In this document: piece by piece, positions 26,246 through 35,464 of the stretch
Layout: the number at the start of each line of letters is the position of its first letter
Position numbering within the stretch: position 1 is the first letter of the stretch
NCBI RefSeq assembly: GCF_014647915.1
Contig: NZ_BMQC01000005.1
Location: 248,001 to 312,000 of the forward strand
DNA: 64,000 nucleotides
Direction of reading: 5' to 3'
From: Pilimelia terevasa
GTDB taxonomy: Bacteria > Actinomycetota > Actinomycetes > Mycobacteriales > Micromonosporaceae
Notes under the pieces: generated by a model
Database searches by the model: none
The model's input: only the letters and a program-made list of their open reading frames with translations
Told to the model about the DNA's origin: nothing
Program-made: the position numbers and the translations under genes

Positions 26246-26995
26246 GTGAAAAGCTATCTGCGCCTCGCGCTCGTCGCACTGACCACCGGCGCGATCGCCG
26301 TCGGCGTCGGCGTCGCGCACGCCGACGAGGCACCGGAGCCCAGCAACCGGATCGTCGGCGGCAAGGTCACCGCCGAGAAGTGGCCGTTCACCGGCAGCCT
26401 CGGCGGCTGCGGAGCCGCGCTGATCCACGAGAGGTGGATCGTCACCGCCGCGCACTGCACCAGCGGCGGCGGCGGGCAGGTGCGGCTGGACAGCAACAAC
26501 AAGAACTCCGGCGGCGAGGTCGTGCGGGTCAGCCGCTACACCCGCCACCCCCAGTACCAGGAGATCCACGACATCGCCGTCGGCGAGCTGGCCTCGCCGG
26601 CCAAGACCGCGCCCATCCCGATCGCCGCCGACATCCCGGTCGGCACGAAGACCAAGCTGCTGGGCTGGGGCGCGACGACCCCGTCGGGCGGCTCGCCGTC
26701 CAACGTGCTCAAGGAACTGGACACCTCGGCGGTCGAGGCCGGCCGCTGCAAGGGCATCGCCGGCCGGTTCGACCCGGCGAGCGAAATCTGCACGGACAAC
26801 CCCGGCGGCAACCAGGGCGCCTGCTTCGGCGACTCGGGCGGCCCGCAGATCGCGCAGAACAACGGCCGCTGGGAGCTGGTCGGCGTGACCAGCCGCGGCG
26901 AGCAGACCTGCGCCCGCAAGCCCTCCATCTACACCAGCGTCCCGGCGCACCTGAGCTGGATCAAGGACGCGACCAAGGGCGCCGTCGGCGGCTGA
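26246..26995 (+). CDS. Secreted chymotrypsin-fold (S1) serine protease
   Basis: The 249-residue protein has a signal peptide (1-26, cleavage near AHA), a short propeptide and IVGG (36-39) at the mature N-terminus after an Arg, as in trypsin-like zymogens. The triad is H70 (TAAHC), D109 (HDIAV) and S197 (GDSGGP). The residue at the base of the S1 pocket, six before the serine, is Gly (G191) where trypsin has Asp, so cleavage after Arg/Lys is not expected despite the trypsin-like overall sequence. AAGGAG lies 6 bases before GTG 26246. The gene is monocistronic and ends in a hairpin. Confidence 0.9.
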   Translation: MKSYLRLALVALTTGAIAVGVGVAHADEAPEPSNRIVGGKVTAEKWPFTGSLGGCGAALIHERWIVTAAHCTSGGGGQVRLDSNNKNSGGEVVRVSRYTRHPQYQEIHDIAVGELASPAKTAPIPIAADIPVGTKTKLLGWGATTPSGGSPSNVLKELDTSAVEAGRCKGIAGRFDPASEICTDNPGGNQGACFGDSGGPQIAQNNGRWELVGVTSRGEQTCARKPSIYTSVPAHLSWIKDATKGAVGG

Positions 26996-27013
26996 CCCGC
27001 ATCCACGCCGACA

Positions 27014-27043
27014 GCGGCGGCGGCCCCGCGGGGCCGCCGCCGC
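27014..27043. terminator. Bidirectional palindrome between protease gene and gcvT
   Basis: A perfect 30-base GC palindrome lies between the convergent stops at 26995 and 27054. It can form a hairpin of up to 14 bp on either transcript. Confidence 0.75.
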
Positions 27044-27053
27044 GCGCGTCAGG

Positions 27054-28166
27054 TCAGCGGACCGAGGGCGTCACGAACGGCGGCTTAGTCACCGTCATCG
27101 CGCAGCGGCGGCCGCGGATGTCCACGGTCACCGTGGCGCCCTCGGCGAGCCCCGCGGCGGTGTCCAGCAGCGCCAGCGCGATGCCCTGCTTCAGGGTCGG
27201 CGAGAAGGTGCCGCTGGTGATCTCCCCGACGACGGCCTCGCCCGCGTGCACCGCCATGTGCGCCCGCGGGATGCCGCGGTCGGTGGCCCGCAGGCCCCAC
27301 AGGGTCCGGCGCGGCCCGGCCGCCCGCTCCGCGACCAGCGCCTCGCGCCCCCAGAACTCCGGCTTGGACCAGCCCACCGCCCAGCCGGCGCGGGCCTGGA
27401 CGGGGCTGATCTGCGGCGAGAGGTCCTGGCCGTGCAGCGGGTAGCCCATCTCGGTGCGCAGCGTGTCCCGGGCGCCCAGCCCGCACGCCCGCACGCCCCA
27501 CGGCGCGCCCGCGGCGAAGACCGCGTCCCACACCGCCACGGCGCCCGCCGCCGGCACCACCAGCTCGTACCCGTGCTCGCCGGTGTACCCCGTCCGGCAG
27601 ACCGTCAGCGCCACCCCGCCCAGCGCCGCGGTCTCGAACGACATGTACTCGTGCGCGGTCGGCAGCCCCAGCGCCGCCAGCAGGTCGGCCGACCGCGGAC
27701 CCTGGACCGCCAGGACCGCGTACGCCTCGTGCGCGTCGGCGACGCGCACGCCGGCCGGCGCCGCCTCGGCCAGCCGCCGGACCACCTCCGCGGTGTTGGC
27801 GGCGTTGGGGATCAGGAAGACGTCGTCGTCGCCGTGCAGGTAGGCGATGATGTCGTCCACCACCCCGCCCGAGGCGTCGCAGCACAGCGTGTACTGCGCC
27901 CGGCCGGGCTTGATCCGGGCCAGGTCGTTGCTGAGGCAGCGGTTGACGAAGTCCGCCGCGCCCGGGCCGGCGACCCGCGCCTTGCCCAGGTGCGACACGT
28001 CGAACACCCCCACGCCCGCGCGCACGGCGGTGTGCTCGGCCACGACTCCGCCCCCGGCGTACTCCAGAGGCATCTGCCAGCCGCCGAACGGCGCGAACTT
28101 CGCGCCGGCGGCCTCGTGCCGGGCGTGCAGGGGCGAGCGGCGGTCGGCGCCGGAGGACTCAGTCAT
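27054..28166 (-). CDS. gcvT: Aminomethyltransferase (glycine cleavage T protein)
   Basis: The T protein takes the aminomethyl group from lipoyl-H protein to tetrahydrofolate. The 370-residue sequence has the N-terminal [25 protein letters not shown], the catalytic Asp region FDVSHLGK, the folate-site GYTGEHGYE and the C-terminal [13 protein letters not shown]. The P and H genes are not in the window, but lipoate synthesis (lipA, lipB) is 10 kb away. The ATG has no Shine-Dalgarno and is preceded by TAAGTT. Confidence 0.95.
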   Translation of the reverse strand: MTESSGADRRSPLHARHEAAGAKFAPFGGWQMPLEYAGGGVVAEHTAVRAGVGVFDVSHLGKARVAGPGAADFVNRCLSNDLARIKPGRAQYTLCCDASGGVVDDIIAYLHGDDDVFLIPNAANTAEVVRRLAEAAPAGVRVADAHEAYAVLAVQGPRSADLLAALGLPTAHEYMSFETAALGGVALTVCRTGYTGEHGYELVVPAAGAVAVWDAVFAAGAPWGVRACGLGARDTLRTEMGYPLHGQDLSPQISPVQARAGWAVGWSKPEFWGREALVAERAAGPRRTLWGLRATDRGIPRAHMAVHAGEAVVGEITSGTFSPTLKQGIALALLDTAAGLAEGATVTVDIRGRRCAMTVTKPPFVTPSVR

Positions 28167-28173
28167 GGCTGGG

Positions 28174-28179
28174 AACTTA
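28174..28179 (-). promoter_or_regulatory. Candidate leaderless -10 element of gcvT
   Basis: TAAGTT on the minus strand, 7 bases before ATG 28166. No glycine-riboswitch-like leader can fit if transcription starts here. Confidence 0.45.
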
Positions 28180-28377
28180 CCGGCCCGTCGACAGGCTGTA
28201 TCGACCGGCGGGCCAGGAGGCTAGCATCGGCGGGACATGACCTCCGCCCACCGGTAACGTGGGCGGACAGTCGTGCTGTACCACCACGGGGTGCCGACAG
28301 ATCCGGCGCACCGTGGCGCGTCCCACTCGTCGCCTGGTCGCGGTGCGCGACCCGGCCCCCACCGCCGGAGTAGCCGC

Positions 28378-29928
28378 GTGACCCCGCCTGTCAAGAAGCG
28401 TCCCCAGACCACCCTGTCCCTGGTGGACAACGACCCCGCCGAACTGCCCGTCGACGCCCTCGTCGTCGGCGTGCACAGCCAGGCCGACGGCCTGCTGCTG
28501 GCCACCGGCGCCGAGAGCGTGGTCGCGGCGTTCGACGGCGCCCTGACCGACACACTGCGCCTGCTCGGCGCCACGGGCGCCGCCAACGAGATCACCAAAC
28601 TGGCCACTCTCGGCACGCTCACCGCGCCGGTCCTGGTGGCGGTCGGGCTCGGCCCGGAGCCCACGGGCGCCGCGCCGCGCCCCGAGGTGCTGCGGCGCGC
28701 CGCCGCCAGCGCGGTCCGGTCGCTGGCCGGGACGGCGAAGGCGGCGCTCGCGCTGCCGCTGCCCGACGACGCCGACGCCCCGGAGGCGGTGCGCGGCGTG
28801 GCCGAGGGCGCGCTGCTGGGGGCGTACCAGTTCGCCGGGTACAAGACCGGCGACCGCGCCCGGCGCCGGGCGGCGGTGCCGGCCGTGCAGATCCACGTCC
28901 CCGACGCCAAGGACAAGGCCGCCAAGGCGGAGTTGGCCCGCGCGGCCGTCGTCTGCGCCGCCGTGGCCCGGGCCCGGGACTTCGTCAACATGGCCCCCAA
29001 CGAGCTGCGCCCGCCGGCCTTCGCCGACGCCGTGGCCCAGGCGGCCACCGACGCCGGCCTGACTGTCGAGGTGCTCGACGAGAAGGCGCTCAAAAAGGGC
29101 GGCTACGGCGGCATCCTGGCCGTCGGCATGGGCTCGGCGGCCGCGCCGCGCCTCGTGAAGCTCACCTACACCCCGACCAAGAAGAAGAAGGTCGCCCGCG
29201 TCGCGCTGGTCGGCAAGGGCATCACCTTCGACAGCGGCGGGGTCTCGATCAAGCCGTCGGCCGGCATGTGGGAGATGAAGTCCGACATGGCCGGGGCGGC
29301 GGCCGTCGCCTCGGTGATGATCGCGGTCGCGGCGCTGAAGCCGGCCGTCGCGGTGACGGCGTACGTGCCGATGGCGGAGAACATGCCCTCGGCGACCGCG
29401 TACCGGCCGGGCGACGTGGTGACGATGTACGGCGGCAAGCGGGTCGAGGTGCACAACACCGACGCCGAGGGCCGGATGATCCTCGCGGACGCGATCGTGC
29501 GCGCCTGCGAGGACGGCTGCGACTACCTGGTGGAGACGGCGACCCTGACCGGCGGCCAGGTGACCGCGCTCGGCAAGCGGATCTCCGGCGTGATGGGGAC
29601 CGAGGAGCTGTGCGAGCGGGTCCGCGTCGCCGGGGAGGCCGTCGGCGAGCCGATGTGGCCGATGCCGCTGCCGGAGGAGGTCCGCCGGGGCATGGACTCC
29701 GACATCGCCGACATCTGCCAGATCAACGCCTCGGGCGACCGGTCCGCGCACATGCTGCAGGGCGGGGCGTTCCTGTCGGAGTTCGTGGCCGACGGGGTCC
29801 CGTGGGCGCACCTGGACATCGCCGGGCCGAGCTTCCACACCGGCGAGCCGACCGGCTACCTGGCCAAGGGCGGCACGGGTATCCCGGTGCGCACGCTGCT
29901 GGCGCTGCTCGACGACCTGGCCGGCTGA
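28378..29928 (+). CDS. pepA: Leucyl aminopeptidase (M17)
   Basis: A dimetal cytosolic aminopeptidase that trims N-terminal residues from peptides. The 516-residue protein has an N-terminal macro-like domain and the C-terminal catalytic domain with GKGITFDSGG (metal-binding K and D), KSDMAGAAAV and the M17 signature NTDAEGRMILADA. The family length is about 500 residues. The GTG start 28378 has GGAG 7 bases upstream. It is the counterpart of pepB (Rv2213) of M. tuberculosis in position. Confidence 0.95.
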   Translation: MTPPVKKRPQTTLSLVDNDPAELPVDALVVGVHSQADGLLLATGAESVVAAFDGALTDTLRLLGATGAANEITKLATLGTLTAPVLVAVGLGPEPTGAAPRPEVLRRAAASAVRSLAGTAKAALALPLPDDADAPEAVRGVAEGALLGAYQFAGYKTGDRARRRAAVPAVQIHVPDAKDKAAKAELARAAVVCAAVARARDFVNMAPNELRPPAFADAVAQAATDAGLTVEVLDEKALKKGGYGGILAVGMGSAAAPRLVKLTYTPTKKKKVARVALVGKGITFDSGGVSIKPSAGMWEMKSDMAGAAAVASVMIAVAALKPAVAVTAYVPMAENMPSATAYRPGDVVTMYGGKRVEVHNTDAEGRMILADAIVRACEDGCDYLVETATLTGGQVTALGKRISGVMGTEELCERVRVAGEAVGEPMWPMPLPEEVRRGMDSDIADICQINASGDRSAHMLQGGAFLSEFVADGVPWAHLDIAGPSFHTGEPTGYLAKGGTGIPVRTLLALLDDLAG

Positions 29929-29945
29929 CGCTCCCGCGGGTCCGG

Positions 29946-29967
29946 GCCGGCGGCGCGCGCCGCCGGC
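29946..29967. terminator. Palindromic hairpin between pepA and the small minus-strand gene
   Basis: A perfect 22-base palindrome sits directly against the stop of the minus-strand gene (29968) and 18 bases after pepA, suiting both convergent transcripts. Confidence 0.65.
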
Positions 29968-30300
29968 TCAGACCTCGGGGTGCGGGGCGTCGGGCCGCAG
30001 CCGGCGGCGGGCGTTGTAGTCGCGCATCCGCTGCGGATACCCGGTGAGCTGGACGTCGTACAGCGGGATGCTCATCTTTCGAGCGAAGCGGGCCGCCGCC
30101 TCCGGGTCCCGGACCCGGCGGCGGGTCCACTCGCCGTCGTGGGCGATGAGGATGACGGTGGTCTCGGTCATCACGGTCCGCGGTTCCAGGTACGCCTCGA
30201 CGCCGTACCTGTTCTGGACGAACCACCCGAGATGGGCGAAGGCGTCACTCTGGCCCTCGCGGTGCCCTGAACTGGCCTTCCGACGACGAAACCAGTTCAT
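29968..30300 (-). CDS. Conserved-type hypothetical protein next to lpdA
   Basis: A 110-residue protein, MNWFRRRK at the start, with an alpha/beta pattern: TVILIAHDGEWTRRRV (two beta strands), PEAAARFARKMSIPLYDVQL and a basic C-terminal GYPQRMRDYNARRR. There is no signal peptide or membrane segment. GGGAGG precedes ATG 30300. The gene is divergent from lpdA across 268 bases. I know of similar proteins between leucyl aminopeptidase and lpdA in streptomycetes but no assigned function; nucleic-acid or protein binding would be a guess. Confidence 0.75.
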   Translation of the reverse strand: MNWFRRRKASSGHREGQSDAFAHLGWFVQNRYGVEAYLEPRTVMTETTVILIAHDGEWTRRRVRDPEAAARFARKMSIPLYDVQLTGYPQRMRDYNARRRLRPDAPHPEV

Positions 30301-30568
30301 TCCAGGCGCCTCCCGCCCTCGCTCCCGCAGTGCGGCCCAGGGTACGCCGATGCCGCAACCGCCACGGAGAGTCAGTCCCGGCGTGACCGACGTGTCCTTC
30401 GGCACCTGCCTGCCCGAAGCCGTTCCACAAGTGACAAGATGGCCTGGCGGGGGTGTTCCCCGCAGCGTACGCGCGGCGGCGGGCCACCACCGCGGCCGAC
30501 ACCACCGAGACCACCGCGCAGCGGTGCCGCCCGATCCGGTCGGCAGCGCCGTACCCCAGGAGACGACC

Positions 30569-31954
30569 GTGAGCGACCCCAACACCTTCGACCTCGTGAT
30601 CCTCGGCGCGGGTAGCGGCGGGTACGCCTGTGCGCTGCGCGCGGCCCAGCTCGACCTCAAGGTCGCGCTGGTGGAGAAGGGCGAGCTGGGCGGCACCTGC
30701 CTGCACCGCGGCTGCATCCCCACCAAGGCGCTGCTGCACGCCGCCGAGGTCGCCGACCAGACGCGGGAGTCGGAGCAGTTCGGCGTCCTGGCCGAGCTGG
30801 CCGGGATCGACATGAAGGGCGTCAACGCCTACAAGGACGGGGTCGTCGGGCGGCTGTACAAGGGCCTGACCGGGATGCTCCAGGGCAACAAGAACATCAC
30901 GATCGTGCAGGGCGCCGGGCGGCTCGTCGCCCCGGACACCGTCGAGGTCGACGGCCGCCGGGTCACCGGCCGCCACGTCGTGCTGGCCTCCGGCTCGTAC
31001 TCGCGCAGCCTGCCCGGCCTGGAGGTCGACGGCGAAAAGATCATCGCCAGCGAGCACGCGCTGACCCTGGACCGGGTGCCCGAGTCCGTGGTGGTGCTCG
31101 GCGGCGGGGTCATCGGGGTCGAGTTCGCCAGCGTGTGGCGCTCGTTCGGCGTCGAGGTCACCATCGTCGAGGCCGCGCCCCGCCTGGTCCCGGCCGAGGA
31201 CGTGGACTGCGCGAAGGCGATCGAGCGGGCCTTCCGCAAGCGGAAGATCAACTTCAAGGTCGGCAAGCCGTTCGAGAAGGTCGAGAAGACCGGCAAGGGC
31301 GTCCGGGTCACCATCGCCGGCGGCGACGTGGTCGAGGCCGAGCTGCTGCTCGTGGCCGTCGGCCGCGGCCCCAGCACCGCCAACCTCGGGTACGAGGAGC
31401 AGGGCGTGAAGATGGACCGCGGCTTCGTCCTCACCGACGAGCGGCTGCGCACCAGCGTCCCGGGCATCTTCGCCGTCGGCGACATCGTCCCCGGCCTCCA
31501 GCTCGCCCACCGCGGCTTCCAGCAGGGCATCTTCGTCGCCGAGGAGATCGCCGGGATGCACCCGGCCGTCATCGACGAGAACGGCATCCCGCGGGTCACC
31601 TACTGCGACCCCGAGGTCGCCTCCATCGGACTCACCGAGGAGAAGGCCAAGGAGCAGTACGGCGCCGACCAGGTCCGGTCGTACAACTACAACCTCGGCG
31701 GCAACGGCAAGAGCCAGATCCTGAAGACGGCGGGCTTCATCAAGCTCGTCCGGGTCGCCGACGGCCCGGTCGTCGGCGTCCACATGGTGGGCGCCCGCGT
31801 CGGCGAGCTGATCGGCGAGGCGCAGCTCGTCTACAACTGGGAGGCGTTCCCGGAGGACGTGACCCCGCTGATCCACGCCCACCCGACCCAGAACGAGGCG
31901 ATGGGCGAGGCGTTCCTCGCCCTGGCCGGCAAGCCGCTGCACGCGCACGCCTAG
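30569..31954 (+). CDS. lpdA: Dihydrolipoyl dehydrogenase (E3)
   Basis: Flavoprotein that re-oxidises lipoyl groups of the 2-oxoacid dehydrogenase complexes and reduces NAD+. The 461-residue protein has the FAD motif GAGSGG near the N-terminus, the redox disulfide C44/C49 in GGTCLHRGC, the NAD-binding VVLGGGVIGVEFAS, the second FAD motif GIFAVGD and the C-terminal catalytic His-Glu pair in HAHPTQNEAMGE. CAGGAG precedes GTG 30569. The E2 gene sucB follows after 42 bases, so E3 and E2 are made together. Confidence 0.96.
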   Translation: MSDPNTFDLVILGAGSGGYACALRAAQLDLKVALVEKGELGGTCLHRGCIPTKALLHAAEVADQTRESEQFGVLAELAGIDMKGVNAYKDGVVGRLYKGLTGMLQGNKNITIVQGAGRLVAPDTVEVDGRRVTGRHVVLASGSYSRSLPGLEVDGEKIIASEHALTLDRVPESVVVLGGGVIGVEFASVWRSFGVEVTIVEAAPRLVPAEDVDCAKAIERAFRKRKINFKVGKPFEKVEKTGKGVRVTIAGGDVVEAELLLVAVGRGPSTANLGYEEQGVKMDRGFVLTDERLRTSVPGIFAVGDIVPGLQLAHRGFQQGIFVAEEIAGMHPAVIDENGIPRVTYCDPEVASIGLTEEKAKEQYGADQVRSYNYNLGGNGKSQILKTAGFIKLVRVADGPVVGVHMVGARVGELIGEAQLVYNWEAFPEDVTPLIHAHPTQNEAMGEAFLALAGKPLHAHA

Positions 31955-31996
31955 GCTTCACCACAGAAGAACCGCCACCGAAGGAGTCGACTAGAG

Positions 31997-33967
31997 ATGC
32001 CGGTATCGGTCACCATGCCGCGACTCGGCGAGAGCGTCACCGAGGGCACCGTCACCCGCTGGCTGAAGGCCGAGGGCGAGCGGGTCGAGGTCGACGAGCC
32101 GCTGCTAGAGGTCTCCACCGACAAGGTGGACACCGAGATCCCGTCCCCGGCCGCGGGCGTGCTGTCGCGCATCGTCGTGGCGGAGGACGAGACCGCCGAC
32201 GTCGGCTCGGAGCTGGCGGTCATCAGCGACGGCGCGGCCGCCGCGGCGCAGCCCGCCGCGCAGCCGGCACCGGAGCCCGCGGCGCAGGCGCAGGCGCCCG
32301 CGCAGGCCCCGCCCGCGCCGCAGGCCCCGCCCGCGCAGGCGGCACCGCAGCAGAGCCCGCCGCCGCAGGCGGCCGCGCCGGACGGCGGGGCGACCGGCGC
32401 CGGCGGTACCGGCACGCCGGTGACGATGCCGGCCCTCGGCGAGAGCGTCACCGAGGGCACCGTCACCCGCTGGCTGAAGCAGGTCGGGGAGCGGATCGAG
32501 ACCGACGAGCCGCTGCTGGAGGTCTCCACCGACAAGGTCGACACCGAGATCCCGTCCCCGGTCGCCGGCACCCTGCTGGAGATCAGGGTCGCGGAGGACG
32601 ACACCGCCGAGGTCGGCGCGGTCCTGGCCGTCATCGGCGCGGGCGCCGCGACCGGTGCGGCCTCCACGCCGGCACCGGCCGGCGGCGCGGGCTCCGGCCG
32701 CGCGGACTCCGGTGCCGCTGGCGCGGGTTCCGCGGCCCCGCCGACCGCGACCCCGGGTAGCGCGGGCTCCGGCAGCGCAGGCTCCGGCAGCGCGGGCTCC
32801 GGCAGCGCGGGCTCCGGCGGCGCAGCTTCCGGCGGCGGTGCCGCGCCGGCCGCGCCGTCGGCCGCGGTACCTCCTCCGCCGCCTCCGCCCGGCGCGGGCG
32901 CCGCGCCCGGCACGGGCACCCCGGCCGGGGTCGAGTCCGCTCCGGCGCCGCAGGTGGGCGGCGGCAGCGCCGCCGTCGGCGCGGCGGCCCCGGCTCCCGC
33001 GAGCGGCAACGGCGGGCCGGCCACGGCCGGCGCCAACGGCGGCGGCGGGTACCTGACGCCGCTGGTCCGCAAGCTGGCCGCCGAGCAGGGGGTCGACGTC
33101 TCGGCGCTCGCCGGTACCGGCGTCGGCGGCCGGATCCGCCGCCAGGACGTGCTGGACGCGGCGGCCCGGGCGAAGGCGGCCTCCGCCGCCGCCCCGAGCA
33201 CCGCCGCGGCACCCGCTGCGGCCAAGGGGGCGCCGAGCCCGCTGCGCGGCCGGACCGAGAAGCTGTCCCGGACCCGGGCGCTGATCGCCCGCCGGATGGT
33301 CGAGTCGCTCCAGATCTCGGCGCAGCTCACCACGGTCGTCGAGGTCGACGTCACGAAGATCGCCAAGCTGCGGCAGCGGGCCAAGGACGACTTCCTGGCC
33401 CGGAACGGCGTCAAGCTGTCCTTCCTGCCGTTCTTCGCGCTGGCCGCCGTCGAGGCGCTGCGGGTACACCCGAACGTCAACTCCTCGCTCGACCTGGAGG
33501 CCGGCACGGTCACGTACCACGCGGCCGAGCACCTGGGCATGGCCGTGGAGACCGAGCGCGGCCTGCTGGTACCGGTGATCCACCACGCCGGGGACCTCAA
33601 CCTCGCGGGCCTGGCCAAGCGGATCGCCGACGTCGCCGAGCGCACCCGGACGAACAAGATCAGCCCGGACGAGCTGTCGGGCGGCACCTTCACGGTGACC
33701 AACACCGGCAGCCGCGGCGCCCTGTTCGACACGCCGATCATCAACCAGCCCCAGGTCGCCATCCTCGGCACCGGCGCCGTGGTCAAGCGGGCCGTCGTCG
33801 TGGACGACCCCACGCTGGGCGAGGTCGTCGTGCCCCGCTCGATGGTGTACCTGGCCCTGTCCTACGACCACCGGATCGTCGACGGCGCCGACGCGGCGCG
33901 CTTCCTGACCACCGTCCGGGAGCGGCTGGAAGGCGGCCAGTTCGAGGCGGAACTCGGCCTGGCCTGA
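31997..33967 (+). CDS. sucB: 2-oxoglutarate/pyruvate dehydrogenase E2 (dihydrolipoyl acyltransferase), two lipoyl domains
   Basis: The 656-residue E2 has two lipoyl domains (about 1-78 with K43 and about 137-214 with K180 in [11 protein letters not shown]), an E3/E1-binding domain (about 351-386) and a catalytic domain ending with SYDHRIVDG (H625). Between them lie flexible Ala/Pro linkers; the second linker includes four exact GSAGS pentapeptides. In actinobacteria this protein (DlaT/SucB) serves pyruvate and/or 2-oxoglutarate dehydrogenase; which one cannot be told from sequence here. AAGGAG is 12 bases before ATG 31997. It is operonic with lpdA. Confidence 0.95.
   Translation: MPVSVTMPRLGESVTEGTVTRWLKAEGERVEVDEPLLEVSTDKVDTEIPSPAAGVLSRIVVAEDETADVGSELAVISDGAAAAAQPAAQPAPEPAAQAQAPAQAPPAPQAPPAQAAPQQSPPPQAAAPDGGATGAGGTGTPVTMPALGESVTEGTVTRWLKQVGERIETDEPLLEVSTDKVDTEIPSPVAGTLLEIRVAEDDTAEVGAVLAVIGAGAATGAASTPAPAGGAGSGRADSGAAGAGSAAPPTATPGSAGSGSAGSGSAGSGSAGSGGAASGGGAAPAAPSAAVPPPPPPPGAGAAPGTGTPAGVESAPAPQVGGGSAAVGAAAPAPASGNGGPATAGANGGGGYLTPLVRKLAAEQGVDVSALAGTGVGGRIRRQDVLDAAARAKAASAAAPSTAAAPAAAKGAPSPLRGRTEKLSRTRALIARRMVESLQISAQLTTVVEVDVTKIAKLRQRAKDDFLARNGVKLSFLPFFALAAVEALRVHPNVNSSLDLEAGTVTYHAAEHLGMAVETERGLLVPVIHHAGDLNLAGLAKRIADVAERTRTNKISPDELSGGTFTVTNTGSRGALFDTPIINQPQVAILGTGAVVKRAVVVDDPTLGEVVVPRSMVYLALSYDHRIVDGADAARFLTTVRERLEGGQFEAELGLA
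32756..32815. repeat. Four 15-bp tandem repeats in the sucB linker
   Basis: Four units of 15 bases, near-identical (changes only at synonymous third positions), encode GSAGS in frame and lengthen the flexible linker after the second lipoyl domain. Confidence 0.85.
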
Positions 33968-33980
33968 TTGCGCGACGCCC

Positions 33981-34020
33981 GGGGGGCGTGCCGGCTGCGG
34001 GCCGGCGCGCCCCCCGTTTT
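33981..34020 (+). terminator. Rho-independent-type terminator after sucB
   Basis: A 15-bp stem (33981-33995 with 34001-34015, one G-U pair, 5-base loop) is followed by GTTTT. It is among the few hairpins in the window with a T-run. Confidence 0.85.
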
Positions 34021-34064
34021 CCGCCGAGAGGGCGGCCGCCCGCCGGCCGCGGAGAGAGGTGCCG

Positions 34065-34991
34065 ATGCACGTCGTCCTGGCCGGGGCGTCCGGCTTTCTG
34101 GGCAGCACGCTGGCGGCACAGCTCCGGCTCGCCGGCCACACCCTGACCCGCCTCGTGCGCCGCACGCCGGACGGGCCCGAGGAGCGGGCGTGGGATCCGC
34201 ACCGCGGCGACCTGGACCCGGCCGTCCTCGCCGACGCCGACGCCGTGGTCAACCTGGCCGGCGCGGGGGTCGGCGACCGGCGCTGGAGCGCGGAGTACAA
34301 GCGGACGATCCGCGCCAGCCGGGTCGCGCCCGCGCGCACCCTGGCCGCCGTCCTGGCGGCGCTGCCCGCCGACGCCCGCCCGGCGGTCCTGCTCAGCGCG
34401 TCCGGCATCGGCTGCTACGGCGACACCGCGGACTCCCCCGTGGACGAGTCCGCGCCGCTGGGTACCGACTTCCTGGCCGGCGTGTGCCGGGACTGGGAGG
34501 CGGCGACGGCGCCGGCCGCCGACGCCGGGGTCCGCACCTGTCTGCTGCGCACCGGGCTGCCGCTGCACCGCGACGGCGGCTTCCTGCGGCCGCAGCTCCT
34601 GCCGTTCCGGCTGGGCCTGGGCGGGACCTTCGGCAGCGGCCGGCAGTGGCTGCCCTGGCTGTCCCTGCACGACTGGCTGCGCGCGGTCCAGCTCCTGCTC
34701 GCCGACGAGACCGTCGCCGGGCCGGTGAACGTCGTCGGACCGGCTCCGGTGCGCAACCGCACGTTCACTCGGGCCTTCGCCGCGGCCCTGCACCGGCCGG
34801 CCTTCTGGCCGATCCCGGCGGTGGCGCTGCGGGTGGTGCTCGGGGAGTTCGCGGTGGAGACGGTACGCAGCATCCGGGCCGTCCCCGGCGTGCTGAGCGC
34901 GGCGCGGTTCACCTTCCGGCACGCCGACCTGGACAGTGCGCTCGCCGCGGCGCTGCACGAGCCGCGCACCTACCCGCCGGCCGGGCGCTGA
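34065..34991 (+). CDS. TIGR01777-family NAD-dependent epimerase/dehydratase
   Basis: The 308-residue protein has a Rossmann start with VLAGASGFLGSTLAAQL, the NLAGAGVGDRRWSAEYK segment and SGIGCYGD, hallmarks of the YfcH/SulA-like TIGR01777 family, and a C-terminal DUF1731-like domain with FRHADLDSALA. The YxxxK dyad of classical SDRs is altered: CYGDT follows the serine. The family's substrate is unknown. It keeps the position of Rv2216, between E2 and lipB. ATG 34065 is preferred over GTG 34059 because GAGAGAGG is 5-6 bases before it. Confidence 0.88.
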   Translation: MHVVLAGASGFLGSTLAAQLRLAGHTLTRLVRRTPDGPEERAWDPHRGDLDPAVLADADAVVNLAGAGVGDRRWSAEYKRTIRASRVAPARTLAAVLAALPADARPAVLLSASGIGCYGDTADSPVDESAPLGTDFLAGVCRDWEAATAPAADAGVRTCLLRTGLPLHRDGGFLRPQLLPFRLGLGGTFGSGRQWLPWLSLHDWLRAVQLLLADETVAGPVNVVGPAPVRNRTFTRAFAAALHRPAFWPIPAVALRVVLGEFAVETVRSIRAVPGVLSAARFTFRHADLDSALAAALHEPRTYPPAGR

Positions 34992-34997
34992 GCGGAG

Positions 34998-35035
34998 CCG
35001 CCGCGACGCCCCGACGAGGAAGGGCGCCGCGGCGG
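34998..35035. terminator. Imperfect hairpin between convergent genes
   Basis: A 14-bp stem with one mismatch (34998-35011 with 35022-35035) lies between the stops at 34991 and 35050. Confidence 0.5.
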
Positions 35036-35049
35036 ACGAACCGGCCCCG

Positions 35050-35433
35050 TCAGCAGTCGCGCAGCTCCGGCGACTGGTTCAGCAACTGGCCGCGGGGCGA
35101 GACGAAGGCCCGGTACCGCACGCCGTCGACCTCGGCCGGGGCGAACGCGGCGACCCGGTGGCAGTTCTGGAACGCCAGCTTCACGCCGAAGTGCCGCTCC
35201 AGCCCGCCGCGGATCGCGTCGCTGGCCAGGGCGCGCAGGAGCTGGCCGCGGGCGGCCTCGTCCGGCGGCGGTACCTCGTGGTCGGCGAAGCCGCCGCCGG
35301 CCCGGCCGGCAACGTCGGCGACCACCGCCCACGCGTAGGGCAGGGACTGGCGGACGCAGGCCACGAACGCGGCGTCGTCGACCTCGCCGCGGGTGGCCCG
35401 CTCCAGCAGGTCGTCGGATACCTCAAGCGACAT
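35050..35433 (-). CDS. Hypothetical protein paired with the CooC-like ATPase
   Basis: A 127-residue acidic protein without signal peptide. The N-terminal half is helical (DDLLERATRGEVDDAAFVACVRQSLPYAWAVV) and the second half has an alpha/beta pattern ending GVRYRAFVSPRGQLLNQSPELRDC. Three cysteines are present, one being the last residue. AGGAG precedes ATG 35433. It lies 31 bases after the CooC-like ATPase gene on the same strand, so the two probably form an operon. I do not recognise a characterised family; a substrate or partner of the ATPase is a reasonable inference only. Confidence 0.7.
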   Translation of the reverse strand: MSLEVSDDLLERATRGEVDDAAFVACVRQSLPYAWAVVADVAGRAGGGFADHEVPPPDEAARGQLLRALASDAIRGGLERHFGVKLAFQNCHRVAAFAPAEVDGVRYRAFVSPRGQLLNQSPELRDC

Positions 35434-35464
35434 GTGCGGTCTCCTCTTGGTGTGATGGACGGTT

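Noticed and set aside
28167..28377. Glycine riboswitch before gcvT
   Set aside because: No paired aptamer-like structure was found, and the predicted leaderless start leaves no room.
32105..34408. Minus-strand frame of 767 residues over sucB and the epimerase
   Set aside because: Antisense to two genes with intact catalytic motifs; no domain is recognisable.
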